A DNA stretch of 64,000 nt from Flavobacteriaceae bacterium (GCA_947448525.1 CANFNV010000009.1:1-64000), one strand, 5' to 3'. Shown: positions 13,455 to 21,680, numbered from the stretch's first letter. A program made the numbers and translations. Notes: generated by a model not told the origin, from the sequence alone.

Positions 13455-14909
13455 ATGAAAACAAATAATTTATCACAAATAGAATATGTCACACCAAAAT
13501 CTATAAATAGAAATATTGAATTAGGTAATCTTTACAGAATACCGACCAATTATGATGAGATAAAAGACAATATCTCAACGATGGGTATTATAACCCCGTT
13601 AATAGTGAGTTCCAATGACAACACTATTATATCAGGTAATTTAAGACATATGATTGCTCTTGAGTTAGACCTTCCACTTATTCCGGTATTTTTTACAAAA
13701 GTAGATGGTGATATGCAATTGATTTCTCTATCATCTAATATCCATAGATTAAAATCATCTATGGACAAGTATAAAGAGATGATATTGTATAAATCCTTAT
13801 TCCCGTTCAAAAGAGGACAGAGAACCGATTTAAATCCGGGACTCAAAGAATTGAAAGTAGAAAGAGACACAATACTATCTTCAATTACAAAAGACACACA
13901 AAACAAACTAAACTCAATCGGTTTAATGTGTAATGAATTGTTTCCGGATGACCCAACAAAATTGGAGGGATATTTTAATGAAATAGATAAAGAGAAATCA
14001 ACTTTGAACAAAGTATACAAGAAAGTTAAACAACTTCACACAAAAAGTAAATGTAAATCAGAGGTTGAGGGTGGTGATTACAAAGAAGGTTCAGTTACCA
14101 TATACAATAAATCATCAGAGACGATGGAAGAATTGGATAACGAATCAGTAAATGTTAGTATTTCTTCCCCACCATATTGGGCTATGAAGTTGTATCAATT
14201 AGTTTTAAATCAATTGGGTCAGGAACGCTCAGTTGAAGAGTATATCAATAATCTAAAAAAACATTACACAGAGGTTTTTAGAGTATTAAAAAATGACGGG
14301 AGTTTGTTTGTGAATATTAACGATTGCTGTAAAAATGGGGAATATCAGTTAGTTCCTCAACGCTTTGTTTTAATGATGAAATCAATTGGCTTTATCTTAA
14401 ACGATGAATTTCAGTGGTTAAAACAAAATCCAAGACCAACTGGTGAAAAAAGAAGTATCAGAAGACACGAACCAATTTTTCACTTTGTAAAATCAAAAGA
14501 TTTTTACTATAACGAAAAATGGTTGAAAGGATATATAGATGAAAAAAATTCTTTCACGATAGGAACCACCAAAGAATGCCCAAAGCTGACATCTTCATTA
14601 GATTTTTATGGAGGAGTTTTAAAAACTAAAACCGCTTCAACAACTGAGTTAAAAGTCAAATGCGAAGCAGTTGGTGTATACTTAGACCATCAAGCGACTT
14701 TCCCTTTAGATGTTCCTATGATATGTTTGTTAACGACATCTAAGCCAAATGATATTATACTTGATAATTTCAGTGGCACCTCTGTGACTGGAAAAGCGGC
14801 ATTAGAGTTAGGTGAAGGGAGAAGTTTCGTAGGTTACGAACCATCACCGGAATATATGGTTGCGTCTAAGATTAGATTGTCAGAGTATAATTTAAGTAAT
14901 GTAGCATAA
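13455..14909 (+). CDS. ParB/Srx-domain DNA methyltransferase fusion (beta-class amino-methyltransferase)
   Basis: 484 residues. An N-terminal ParB-like domain (~10-110) has the GNLRHMIALEL box near residue 60. The C-terminal methyltransferase has catalytic motif IV SPPYW at 238-242, then the AdoMet-binding motif DNFSGTSVTG at 437-446. Motif IV before motif I is the beta-class order, and SPPYW favours N4-cytosine or N6-adenine methylation. No restriction endonuclease is adjacent, so it is probably an orphan that protects or marks the element. Such fusions are common on phages and islands. It lies upstream of the integrase module and may be cotranscribed with it (18-bp gap). Confidence 0.88.
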   Translation: MKTNNLSQIEYVTPKSINRNIELGNLYRIPTNYDEIKDNISTMGIITPLIVSSNDNTIISGNLRHMIALELDLPLIPVFFTKVDGDMQLISLSSNIHRLKSSMDKYKEMILYKSLFPFKRGQRTDLNPGLKELKVERDTILSSITKDTQNKLNSIGLMCNELFPDDPTKLEGYFNEIDKEKSTLNKVYKKVKQLHTKSKCKSEVEGGDYKEGSVTIYNKSSETMEELDNESVNVSISSPPYWAMKLYQLVLNQLGQERSVEEYINNLKKHYTEVFRVLKNDGSLFVNINDCCKNGEYQLVPQRFVLMMKSIGFILNDEFQWLKQNPRPTGEKRSIRRHEPIFHFVKSKDFYYNEKWLKGYIDEKNSFTIGTTKECPKLTSSLDFYGGVLKTKTASTTELKVKCEAVGVYLDHQATFPLDVPMICLLTTSKPNDIILDNFSGTSVTGKAALELGEGRSFVGYEPSPEYMVASKIRLSEYNLSNVA

Positions 14910-14927
14910 CAATATTAAATTATATCT

Positions 14928-15143
14928 ATGATATCAAATACAGAACTTAGAAAACAATTAAAAAAAGACGGGTTGAATTTAGACGATAACCAACTTAATT
15001 CACTCCGAACCTTTTTGGTTCAGTTGGCAACTATTGAATACAATCAATATAGAGAACAGAAAAGTAAGGTTCAAAATTGCCAATCAAATTCAATTTTTGA
15101 ACTTAGCAAATACCCAAATCAATTTTATCTAAAAATCGCTTAA
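14928..15143 (+). CDS. Small hypothetical protein upstream of the recombinase (71 aa)
   Basis: 71 residues, mostly helical and charged (RKQLKKDGLNLDDNQLNSLRTFLVQLATIEYNQY split by a short loop). No recognised domain. The stop is only 2 bp before the recombinase start, so the two are almost surely coupled. Size, position and charge make it a candidate accessory factor of the recombinase, such as a directionality factor, but there is no sequence proof. Confidence 0.6.
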   Translation: MISNTELRKQLKKDGLNLDDNQLNSLRTFLVQLATIEYNQYREQKSKVQNCQSNSIFELSKYPNQFYLKIA

Positions 15144-15145
15144 TT

Positions 15146-16705
15146 ATGAAAAATGTAATAATCTGTTCGCGTGTTTCAACAGATGAACAAGCCCAACAAG
15201 GATATTCGTTGGAATATCAAGAAGAAATAATTACAAGATATTGTATCAATAAAGGTTATAACATTATAAAATCTTTCAGAGAGGATTATTCCGCAAAGGA
15301 TTTTAATCGTCCCAAATGGAAACAAATTATATCATTGGTCCAAGAGAGAAGAAGAAAAGCAGACTCAATAGATGCTGTAATATTTCTTCGTCCCGACAGA
15401 TTTTCCCGTAATCTAATATTGTCCTTTTCTGAAATAACTTTATTATCAAAAATGGGATGTGAGGTGGAGTTTGTAGAAGGACAGGTGGATGATTCTAATC
15501 CTGAGGCATTACTACTCCAAGCGATTGGGTTTGCTCTTCCTGAGGTTGAAAACCGCAAAATATCTAAACGCTCTAAAGAAGGTTCACATAAAGCCCGGCT
15601 CAATGGATGTTTTACAGGAACATCACCACGAGGTTATAGATGTGTCAGAGTAGGTAAAGATGCGACTTTAGAATTTAGTCAAGACGCTGACTTAATTCGT
15701 GAAGGATTTGAAAAAATGGCTTCAGAGTTATATACTGCTGACGAAGTTAGAAGATGGTTAAATGGACAAGGAATGAAATTAAGTAAAAATCAATTTCCTA
15801 ACATAATCAGAAATCTGACATACTCCGGTAAAATTTTGGTAAGAGCATTTGGTAACCAACCTGAACAAATAGTTCAAGGTCTTCATCCTGCCCTTATTTC
15901 AGAAGAGTTGTTTGCCAAAGCAAATGATGTATTAAGTGGAAGAAAAAGAAATATGGACTTTAAGAGTGATAAGATAAATTTATATCCTCTAAAAGGACAT
16001 TTGTGTTGTCCTAATCACGGAAGAGCTTTATCTGCTTATGCCTCAACAGGCAGAAGCGGAAATAAGTTTCACTACTACATATGTACCAAACCTCACGTTA
16101 AGTGTGATAGATATCCAATTGAAGATGTCCATAATCAAGTAGAGAGAATCTTATCAAGCATTCAATTATCAGCTCAATTGATGAATACCTACCGCACCAC
16201 ATTAGAAGGGTTGTTTGAGAATGACGATTTGAATAGAAAAAAGAGTATCCAAAAGTCATTAGAAGAAGTTGAACGATTAAATAAAAGAAAGTCATTTATT
16301 GAAGAACAATATATGGATGGTTTAATTCCGGCACAGGAGTATCAAGACCTTAAAAACAACATTAATACTCGTTTGTTTAATGAGAAAAATAAACTTCAAG
16401 AACAACAAGAAGTTCTGTCACCATTTAGAGAATATTTGGACAATCAAGTTCCTATGTTAGAAGATTTGGTTGGGTTCTATAAATCGGTGGACGGAAGAAC
16501 TAAAAACAAAATTCTTGGCTGCATCTTTTCAGAAAAGTTATACTTGGAAGAAAAAAAAGTTGCAACCCCTAAATTCACAACTCCAATAGAACTTCTTCTC
16601 AATGCCAGTAAGGTTTTGCAAAATTGTAAAAATAAAAAAGAGGTCAATAATGACCTCTTTTTTCAATTAGCTCCCCCTCTTGGGCTCGAACCAAGGACCC
16701 TCTGA
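15146..16705 (+). CDS. Large serine recombinase (element integrase) with stop codon inside tRNA-Asn
   Basis: 519 residues. The N-terminal resolvase domain (1-~150) has ICSRVSTDEQ with nucleophile Ser11 and the FLRPDRFSRN segment. It is followed by a recombinase domain (~165-270), a zinc ribbon (~283-330: LCCPNHGRAL ... YICTKPHVKC) and a coiled coil (~370-430). This is the architecture of large serine integrases, which join attP and attB and need a directionality factor to excise. The last 8 codons (LGLEPRTL) and the stop come from the antisense strand of tRNA-Asn. In the excised circle the frame would continue for 21 different codons. A perfect hairpin lies within its last 30 codons. Confidence 0.92.
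   Translation: MKNVIICSRVSTDEQAQQGYSLEYQEEIITRYCINKGYNIIKSFREDYSAKDFNRPKWKQIISLVQERRRKADSIDAVIFLRPDRFSRNLILSFSEITLLSKMGCEVEFVEGQVDDSNPEALLLQAIGFALPEVENRKISKRSKEGSHKARLNGCFTGTSPRGYRCVRVGKDATLEFSQDADLIREGFEKMASELYTADEVRRWLNGQGMKLSKNQFPNIIRNLTYSGKILVRAFGNQPEQIVQGLHPALISEELFAKANDVLSGRKRNMDFKSDKINLYPLKGHLCCPNHGRALSAYASTGRSGNKFHYYICTKPHVKCDRYPIEDVHNQVERILSSIQLSAQLMNTYRTTLEGLFENDDLNRKKSIQKSLEEVERLNKRKSFIEEQYMDGLIPAQEYQDLKNNINTRLFNEKNKLQEQQEVLSPFREYLDNQVPMLEDLVGFYKSVDGRTKNKILGCIFSEKLYLEEKKVATPKFTTPIELLLNASKVLQNCKNKKEVNNDLFFQLAPPLGLEPRTL
16634..16663. repeat. Perfect 13-bp inverted repeat within the recombinase coding sequence
   Basis: AAAAAAGAGGTCA, ATAA, TGACCTCTTTTTT. As RNA it would form a strong hairpin with a U-tract in both directions, so it may end transcription of the recombinase and block read-through antisense to the tRNA, even though it lies before the stop codon. 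It also occupies the left arm of the presumed attP. Confidence 0.75.
16670..16678. repeat. Right attachment core of element B (tRNA-Asn 3' end)
   Basis: GCTCCCCCT, whose reverse complement AGGGGGAGC is the 3' acceptor half of the tRNA including the discriminator base. Identical copies lie at 507-515 and 1792-1800. The crossover should fall within these 9 bp. Confidence 0.8.
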
Positions 16706-16744
16706 TTAACAGTCAGATGCTCTAACCAACTGAGCTAAGGAGGA
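16671..16744 (-). tRNA. tRNA-Asn (anticodon GTT)
   Basis: The reverse complement folds as a 74-nt cloverleaf: acceptor TCCTCCT with AGGGGGA (one T-G pair), D arm GCTC/GAGC, anticodon arm TCTGA CTGTTAA TCAGA giving anticodon GTT, variable loop GGGTC, and T arm CTTGG TTCGAGC CCAAG. The discriminator base is G and CCA is not encoded. The 3' end is the integration target of elements A and B and was restored by the insertion, so the tRNA should still be functional. Confidence 0.97.
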
Positions 16745-16825
16745 AACTGTATTTTATTTAGTTAAGAACATTTCAATGGCTTTTGCCCTATTGTACTTAC
16801 TTTGTAGTTGCGGGTTAAGCGGTTG

Positions 16826-16856
16826 CAAATATAAAGCGATTTTTATTTTTTGCAAA
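16826..16856 (-). promoter_or_regulatory. Promoter of tRNA-Asn (Bacteroidota type)
   Basis: On the minus strand TTTG (16853-16856) is followed after 19 bp by TATATTTG (16826-16833), matching the TTTG / TAnnTTTG consensus of flavobacteria. It would give a leader of roughly 75 nt before the mature tRNA 5' end. Confidence 0.7.
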
Positions 16857-16883
16857 CAAAATGAGATAATTTTTTATTTTTTT

Positions 16884-18230
16884 TTATTTGCCCACAATTG
16901 CTTTATAAATATCATTTCCGTTTGCAAATAAAACCAAAGTTATAAGCAATACAAATCCAACCATTTGGGCTCTTTCAAGAAACTTATCACTTGGTTTCTT
17001 GCCGGATATTATTTCGTATAATAAAAACAACACATGTCCTCCATCTAATGCAGGGATTGGTAAAAGATTCATTACTCCAAGCATAATAGATAACAAAGCG
17101 GTAATATTCCAGAACGCAAACCAACTCCATGTAGAAGGAAAAACACTAAAAATAGCTCCAAATCCACCCACGCCCTTATAAGCGCCAGTGCTTGGTGAGA
17201 AAATAGCTCTTAATTGCTTTCCATAGCTAGCTAGTTCATCACAACCTCTTTTTATTCCAACTGGGATAGATTGGAAGAAGTCATAATTTACTTTATTTAT
17301 TTTGTATAATCCTAATTTTTCTATGTTATCATAAGGAAGTCCTGCTGGGAATATTAATCCGAGTTTGGCACTGTCGTTTACTTTAAGGTTTATAGTTACT
17401 TCTTTTTCGTTTCTTAAAATAATAGCTGGAACAGTTTTACCTTTTAAGCTATCTAAAACACCTGCTGCTTGATCGGCATATTTTATGGTAGTTCCATTTA
17501 TGCTTTTGATGATGTCTTTGATTTTTACAGCATCTTTATTAGAGGTTTTATTAACATAGCCAGACACAACAAAGGGAACACGTAAATTTATTAATGAACT
17601 CTTCTTCCCTTTCATTAATTGTGATATAAAATTCTCAGGAAATTTGATTTTAATATCTTCACCATTGCGATTTAAAACTACTTCTTTGGCAAGAAAAAGT
17701 TCTTTGTTGATGTCTTCAAACTTTTCAACTTTGGCGCCATCAATTGACACAACTATATCTCCAGTTTTAAATCCTAGTTTTTCAAGTGTCGGATTGTTTA
17801 CCCAGACACCATCTTTTACATTATCGTTGGCAATGTATTGCTCCCCATAGTAAAAAGTCATCCCAATATAAATGATGAAAGCTAAAATAAAGTTTACCGT
17901 AACTCCTCCCAACATAATAATCAATCGTTGCCATGCTGGTTTAGAACGGAATTCCCAAGGTTGCGCTTCTCCTTTTAGTTGCTCCCTATCCATGCTTTCA
18001 TCAATCATTCCGGCAATTTTTACATAACCTCCAAGTGGTAACCATCCGATTCCGTATTCCGTTTCTCCAATTTTCTTTTTGAATAAAGAAAATTTTACAT
18101 CAAAGAAAAGATAGAATTTTTCTACGCGAGTTTTGAATAATTTGGCAGGTATAAAATGTCCTAATTCGTGAAGAACAATAAGTATTGATAAGCTCAATAG
18201 AAACTGAGCGAGTTTAATTGCAAATTCCAT
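16884..18230 (-). CDS. rseP: RIP metalloprotease RseP (site-2 protease)
   Basis: 448 residues, normal for the family. An N-terminal membrane helix carries the zinc site HELGH at residues 21-25. Two PDZ-like regions lie in the middle (about 130-290). The C-terminal helix has NLLPIPALDGGH around 387-399, supplying the third zinc ligand (LDG motif). It acts in the inner membrane by regulated intramembrane proteolysis of anti-sigma factors and signal peptides. It follows the M1 aminopeptidase gene on the same strand, but a strong terminator between them suggests separate transcription. Confidence 0.95.
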   Translation of the reverse strand: MEFAIKLAQFLLSLSILIVLHELGHFIPAKLFKTRVEKFYLFFDVKFSLFKKKIGETEYGIGWLPLGGYVKIAGMIDESMDREQLKGEAQPWEFRSKPAWQRLIIMLGGVTVNFILAFIIYIGMTFYYGEQYIANDNVKDGVWVNNPTLEKLGFKTGDIVVSIDGAKVEKFEDINKELFLAKEVVLNRNGEDIKIKFPENFISQLMKGKKSSLINLRVPFVVSGYVNKTSNKDAVKIKDIIKSINGTTIKYADQAAGVLDSLKGKTVPAIILRNEKEVTINLKVNDSAKLGLIFPAGLPYDNIEKLGLYKINKVNYDFFQSIPVGIKRGCDELASYGKQLRAIFSPSTGAYKGVGGFGAIFSVFPSTWSWFAFWNITALLSIMLGVMNLLPIPALDGGHVLFLLYEIISGKKPSDKFLERAQMVGFVLLITLVLFANGNDIYKAIVGK

Positions 18231-18254
18231 TTTTATGATTCAGTATTGTTTTAA

Positions 18255-18286
18255 AAAAGCAAAAGTAAGGTTTTCGCCTTACTTTT
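18255..18286 (-). terminator. Terminator of the M1 aminopeptidase gene
   Basis: A perfect 9-bp stem AAAGTAAGG/CCTTACTTT with loop of 6 nt, followed on the minus strand by a T-rich run. It lies between the aminopeptidase stop and rseP. Confidence 0.85.
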
Positions 18287-18307
18287 TACCAATAATATTG
18301 TCGCGCC

Positions 18308-20230
18308 TTACTTTTTTATAATTTTTTTATGATAAGTTCCTTGTGAAGTCTGAATTTTGGCATATAAAATACCCGCCGAAATTGTAGCAATTGAAAAATC
18401 TGGAATTGCACTTTCTTGAACAAGTTGCCCAATATTATTGAAAATGCTGATTTTTTCTACTATAAAATTTGAAGGTATTTGAATATGTAACTTATCCAAA
18501 ACAGGATTTGGATACACTTCAATAGTTTGGTTTAATTCGAATGTGTCATTGCTTAATGTCACTAAGTTATTGTTAGAAATAATATCTTTCTTTGGGTCAA
18601 ACTGCACGTCGGTAATTGCAAATGGTACCGAAACTATAAATTCTTGGTTATTGAAAGTGTTGTCTATGATGGTATCAAACGTTTGTCCATCAACTCCAAT
18701 AAATCGAATTGGCAAAGGCAATTCAAAAAAGGAAACCGAAGCATGAGATTGTGTTTGGTTGACGGTTACTTTAGCTTGACCGGCACTCCAGTTTTGAGCT
18801 GTAATAGTATAGGTGGGGTAGCCCTGGTTATAAATCCAATCGTTAAAAAATTCGGTTAAACTACTACCATAAACGGCTTCCATGTGGCTTTTAAAATCAG
18901 TTGTAAGTGCATATCCATAAGCCAAATTACTATCCAATAAATAGTTTTTTAATCCTTGAAAAAAGGGAACTTCACCTAATTTTAATCGCAACATATTCAA
19001 AACCATTGCTCCTTTATTGTAGGTAAGTCTAGAACTAAAAATTCTATTAACATTGGTTGCTTCAGCATCGGTTAAATAAACAGCACCACCTGGTTGAGAG
19101 GTAATATAATTTATCATATCAGTCTTATCTGAAATGAAAGCAGCTTGTCCGTCAAAATTTTCGTAAACCATTGAGGCAACATAGGTAGCAAAGCTTTCGT
19201 TCAACCAAATATCTTTCCACGTTCCACAGGTTATTTTATCACCAAACCATTGATGTGCCATTTCATGAGCAATTAATTGTCGATCAAAACCAACCATAAA
19301 TGATACGGTTGTGTGTTCCATTCCGCCACCCCATCCAAATTGCGCATGACCATATTTTTCGTTGTGAAAAGGATAAATTTCTAGTAAATTACTGTATAAA
19401 TCTAATAATAATGGCGTTTGATCTAACTGTGTTTGTAGATTTGTATCAAAATTTTCAGGAAAAATATAGTTTATAATTGGATAGGTATTTGATGTTGTAC
19501 CCGCTGTTTGATTATAAACCGTATAATCTGTTACCGCCATACAAATCAAATAGGCCGGAATTGGATAGCCATGATGAAAATGAGTTCTTTTACTAGTTCC
19601 AATTACCACTGGACTTTCGGGTTCAATTCCATTTGAAACAGCAATATATTGAGAAGGTGCAGTAATATAGACATCTATAGAATCGATTTTATCATTCAAA
19701 TCTTGTTTGCATGGCCACCAATCTCTAGCTCCAAAAGGTTCAGACAAAGTCCAAAGCACGGGAGCGTTATTGTGGGTAGTAACAGCAAAAGAACCAAATC
19801 CTCCACTTGGCGGCGCTCCAGAATAGGTTATTTCTACTGTTGCCGAACTTCCAGTAGTTTGTGTTGCAGGAAGTGTTATAACCAATTCGTTAGCTCCATT
19901 TTGAGTAAATGTCAAGTTTACCCCATTTTTTTTTACCGAAGAAACTGTTAATTCATTTGCCAAATCAAAATAAACGCTATTGATATTAGACAAAGCAGTA
20001 TAAGTTGTAGTAATTTTCCCTGAAACAAAATACACCGCAGGATCAACATTGAATTCTAGTTTATGATACGTAATATCATAGTTTTGAGTATTCGGGTTTA
20101 CCAATAAATTAATCAACTTGCCGGCGGATTTCATTTCTAAATTTGCTATTTTTTCAGCATTATTTCGTTGAATTTGAGCAAACGAAAAAGTAAAAGCAAA
20201 GACAAAAAGTAGTATGTAGGTTTTTTTCAT
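18308..20230 (-). CDS. M1-family aminopeptidase with T9SS C-terminal sorting domain
   Basis: 640 residues. Signal peptide MKKTYILLFVFAFTFSFA. The N-terminal beta domain precedes GGGMEHTTVSF (the exopeptidase motif, variant of GAMEN) and the zinc site H322-E-M-A-H326, with Glu345 in LNESFATY, i.e. HExxH-x18-E of the M1 family. The last ~75 residues are a T9SS type A sorting domain (VYPNPVLDKLHI ... KKIIKK). It would be a secreted, surface or extracellular aminopeptidase used in peptide breakdown. It has its own terminator and a TATATTTG box 20 bp upstream of the start. Confidence 0.93.
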   Translation of the reverse strand: MKKTYILLFVFAFTFSFAQIQRNNAEKIANLEMKSAGKLINLLVNPNTQNYDITYHKLEFNVDPAVYFVSGKITTTYTALSNINSVYFDLANELTVSSVKKNGVNLTFTQNGANELVITLPATQTTGSSATVEITYSGAPPSGGFGSFAVTTHNNAPVLWTLSEPFGARDWWPCKQDLNDKIDSIDVYITAPSQYIAVSNGIEPESPVVIGTSKRTHFHHGYPIPAYLICMAVTDYTVYNQTAGTTSNTYPIINYIFPENFDTNLQTQLDQTPLLLDLYSNLLEIYPFHNEKYGHAQFGWGGGMEHTTVSFMVGFDRQLIAHEMAHQWFGDKITCGTWKDIWLNESFATYVASMVYENFDGQAAFISDKTDMINYITSQPGGAVYLTDAEATNVNRIFSSRLTYNKGAMVLNMLRLKLGEVPFFQGLKNYLLDSNLAYGYALTTDFKSHMEAVYGSSLTEFFNDWIYNQGYPTYTITAQNWSAGQAKVTVNQTQSHASVSFFELPLPIRFIGVDGQTFDTIIDNTFNNQEFIVSVPFAITDVQFDPKKDIISNNNLVTLSNDTFELNQTIEVYPNPVLDKLHIQIPSNFIVEKISIFNNIGQLVQESAIPDFSIATISAGILYAKIQTSQGTYHKKIIKK

Positions 20231-20249
20231 TGCATCAAGCTATATTTTG

Positions 20250-20257
20250 CAAATATA
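20250..20257 (-). promoter_or_regulatory. -7 promoter box of the M1 aminopeptidase gene
   Basis: TATATTTG on the minus strand, 20 bp before the start codon. No good -33 TTTG was seen at the usual distance. Confidence 0.5.
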
Positions 20258-20379
20258 CTAAATAGTAAGATTTCTGGGCTTTAATAAAACCTTAAATTTG
20301 AATTAAAAGGTTGTTGATTATGTATTTACAAAGAAATACAATCTTTTTTATTATATTCTTTATTTAAAAACCATTTTCA

Positions 20380-20387
20380 TAAATTTG
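20380..20387 (+). promoter_or_regulatory. -7 promoter box of serS
   Basis: TAAATTTG, matching TAnnTTTG, 21 bp before the serS ATG at 20409. It overlaps the possible upstream ATG at 20385, which supports the later start. Confidence 0.55.
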
Positions 20388-20408
20388 CAATCTTATAAAA
20401 TTTATATC

Positions 20409-21680
20409 ATGTTACAGATAGCTGTTATTAGAGAAAATCAAGAGAAAGTAATTAATGCATTAGCCAAAAGGCACATGGATGCTAGAGTTATTGTGAAAGA
20501 AATTGTTCAACTGGATGAAAATCGAAGAAATACTCAAGTGGAACTCGACAACACACTTTCGGAATCTAATAGACTATCCAAAGACATTGGGGAGTTAATG
20601 AAAAATGGCGAAAAAGCTAAAGCCGAAATTTTGAAGCTAAAAACAGTTTCATTAAGAGAACTTGGAAAAGAACTTTCCGAGAAATTGGAAGCGTTTGCTA
20701 ATGAGTTGACTCAAAAAATGTATTTATTACCCAATATGCCTGCTGATATTGTTCCGGAAGGTAAAACCCCAGAAGAAAACTTAAATGTGTTTGAAGAAGG
20801 CGACATTCCTGTTTTGCATCAAGGCGCACTTCCACATTGGGAGTTGGTTAAAAAATATGACATCATTGATTTTGAATTAGGGGTTAAAATTACGGGAGCT
20901 GGATTTCCTGTTTATAAAGGGAAAGGCGCCAAATTGCAACGGGCTTTAATTTCTTATTTCCTAGATAAAAATACAGACGCGGGTTATTTGGAATATCAAG
21001 TGCCTCATTTAGTAAACGAAGCCTCGGCTTATGGAACGGGTCAATTACCAGACAAAGAAGGCCAAATGTATCACGATGCAACAGACGACTTGTATTTGAT
21101 TCCAACTGCCGAAGTTCCGGTAACTAATATTTTTCGCGATGTTATTTTGAATGAAAACGAATTGCCAATTATGTGCACGGGTTATACGCCTTGTTTTCGA
21201 AGAGAAGCAGGTTCGTATGGCGCGCATGTTCGTGGATTGAATCGTTTGCATCAATTTGATAAAGTAGAAATTGTACGTGTGGAACATCCTGATAAATCAT
21301 ATCAAGCGTTAGATGGAATGGTAGAACATGTGAAAAACATCATGCGTGAATTAAAATTGCCATTCAGAGTTTTACGTCTTTGTGGTGGCGATATGGGATT
21401 TGCATCGGCATTAACTTATGACTTTGAAGTATTTTCTACCGCTCAAGACCGTTGGCTAGAAATTTCATCAGTTTCTAATTTTGAAACCTATCAAGCGAAT
21501 CGTTTGAAATTGCGTTTTAAAGATAAAGATGGAAAAAACTTTTTGGCACACACCTTAAACGGAAGTTCACTAGCTTTACCTCGTGTAATGGCCGGAATTT
21601 TAGAAAATTATCAAACTCCAGAAGGAATTGTAATTCCGGAAGTATTGCGCAAATACACCGGATTTGATATTATTAACTAA
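20409..21680 (+). CDS. serS: Seryl-tRNA synthetase
   Basis: 423 residues from ATG 20409 (MLQIAVIREN). An in-frame ATG eight codons upstream falls in the promoter box and is not expected to be used. An N-terminal coiled coil (~30-105) binds the tRNA-Ser long arm. The class II core shows motif 2 CFRREAGSYG and RGLNRLHQFDKVE, and motif 3 near the C-terminus (NGSSLALPRVMAGILEN). It charges tRNA-Ser (and tRNA-Sec if present) with serine in the cytoplasm. It is followed by a long-stem terminator. Confidence 0.97.
   Translation: MLQIAVIRENQEKVINALAKRHMDARVIVKEIVQLDENRRNTQVELDNTLSESNRLSKDIGELMKNGEKAKAEILKLKTVSLRELGKELSEKLEAFANELTQKMYLLPNMPADIVPEGKTPEENLNVFEEGDIPVLHQGALPHWELVKKYDIIDFELGVKITGAGFPVYKGKGAKLQRALISYFLDKNTDAGYLEYQVPHLVNEASAYGTGQLPDKEGQMYHDATDDLYLIPTAEVPVTNIFRDVILNENELPIMCTGYTPCFRREAGSYGAHVRGLNRLHQFDKVEIVRVEHPDKSYQALDGMVEHVKNIMRELKLPFRVLRLCGGDMGFASALTYDFEVFSTAQDRWLEISSVSNFETYQANRLKLRFKDKDGKNFLAHTLNGSSLALPRVMAGILENYQTPEGIVIPEVLRKYTGFDIIN

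Larger units (their letters stand above)
1792..16678. mobile_element. Element B: ~14.9-kb integrated element with large serine recombinase, inserted at the tRNA-Asn 3' end
   Basis: It is bounded by GCTCCCCCT direct repeats at 1792-1800 and 16670-16678. The right repeat is the acceptor 3' end of tRNA-Asn (antisense). The large serine recombinase gene lies at the right edge with its stop codon in the tRNA. The gene content is accessory: toxin-antitoxin, ParB-methyltransferase, two serine recombinases, envelope proteins and unknowns. It contrasts with the housekeeping genes to the right. No conjugation, replication or phage structural gene was recognised, so it is best called an integrative element or genomic island, possibly mobilised in trans. 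Confidence 0.82.
16571..16678 (+). repeat. Right-end direct repeat (recombinase 3' end plus att core)
   Basis: 105 of 108 bases match 1693-1800. It contains the last recombinase codons, the perfect hairpin and the GCTCCCCCT core. The repeat at 1693-1800 is the trace of the older element A. Confidence 0.9.

Noticed and set aside
13550..14020. 156-aa minus-strand frame opposite the ParB domain
   Set aside because: It is fully opposite to a well-supported coding region and has no recognisable features.
1792..16678. Element B as a prophage or conjugative element
   Set aside because: No capsid, tail, lysis, relaxase, coupling protein or type IV secretion gene was recognised; it is described only as an integrative element.
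19649..19951. Plus-strand frame inside the M1 aminopeptidase gene
   Set aside because: It is a shadow of the minus-strand gene, with biased composition and no domain.
20385..20408. Upstream ATG for serS
   Set aside because: It overlaps the TAAATTTG promoter box and adds residues not found in the family; MLQIAVIREN at 20409 is the normal N-terminus.
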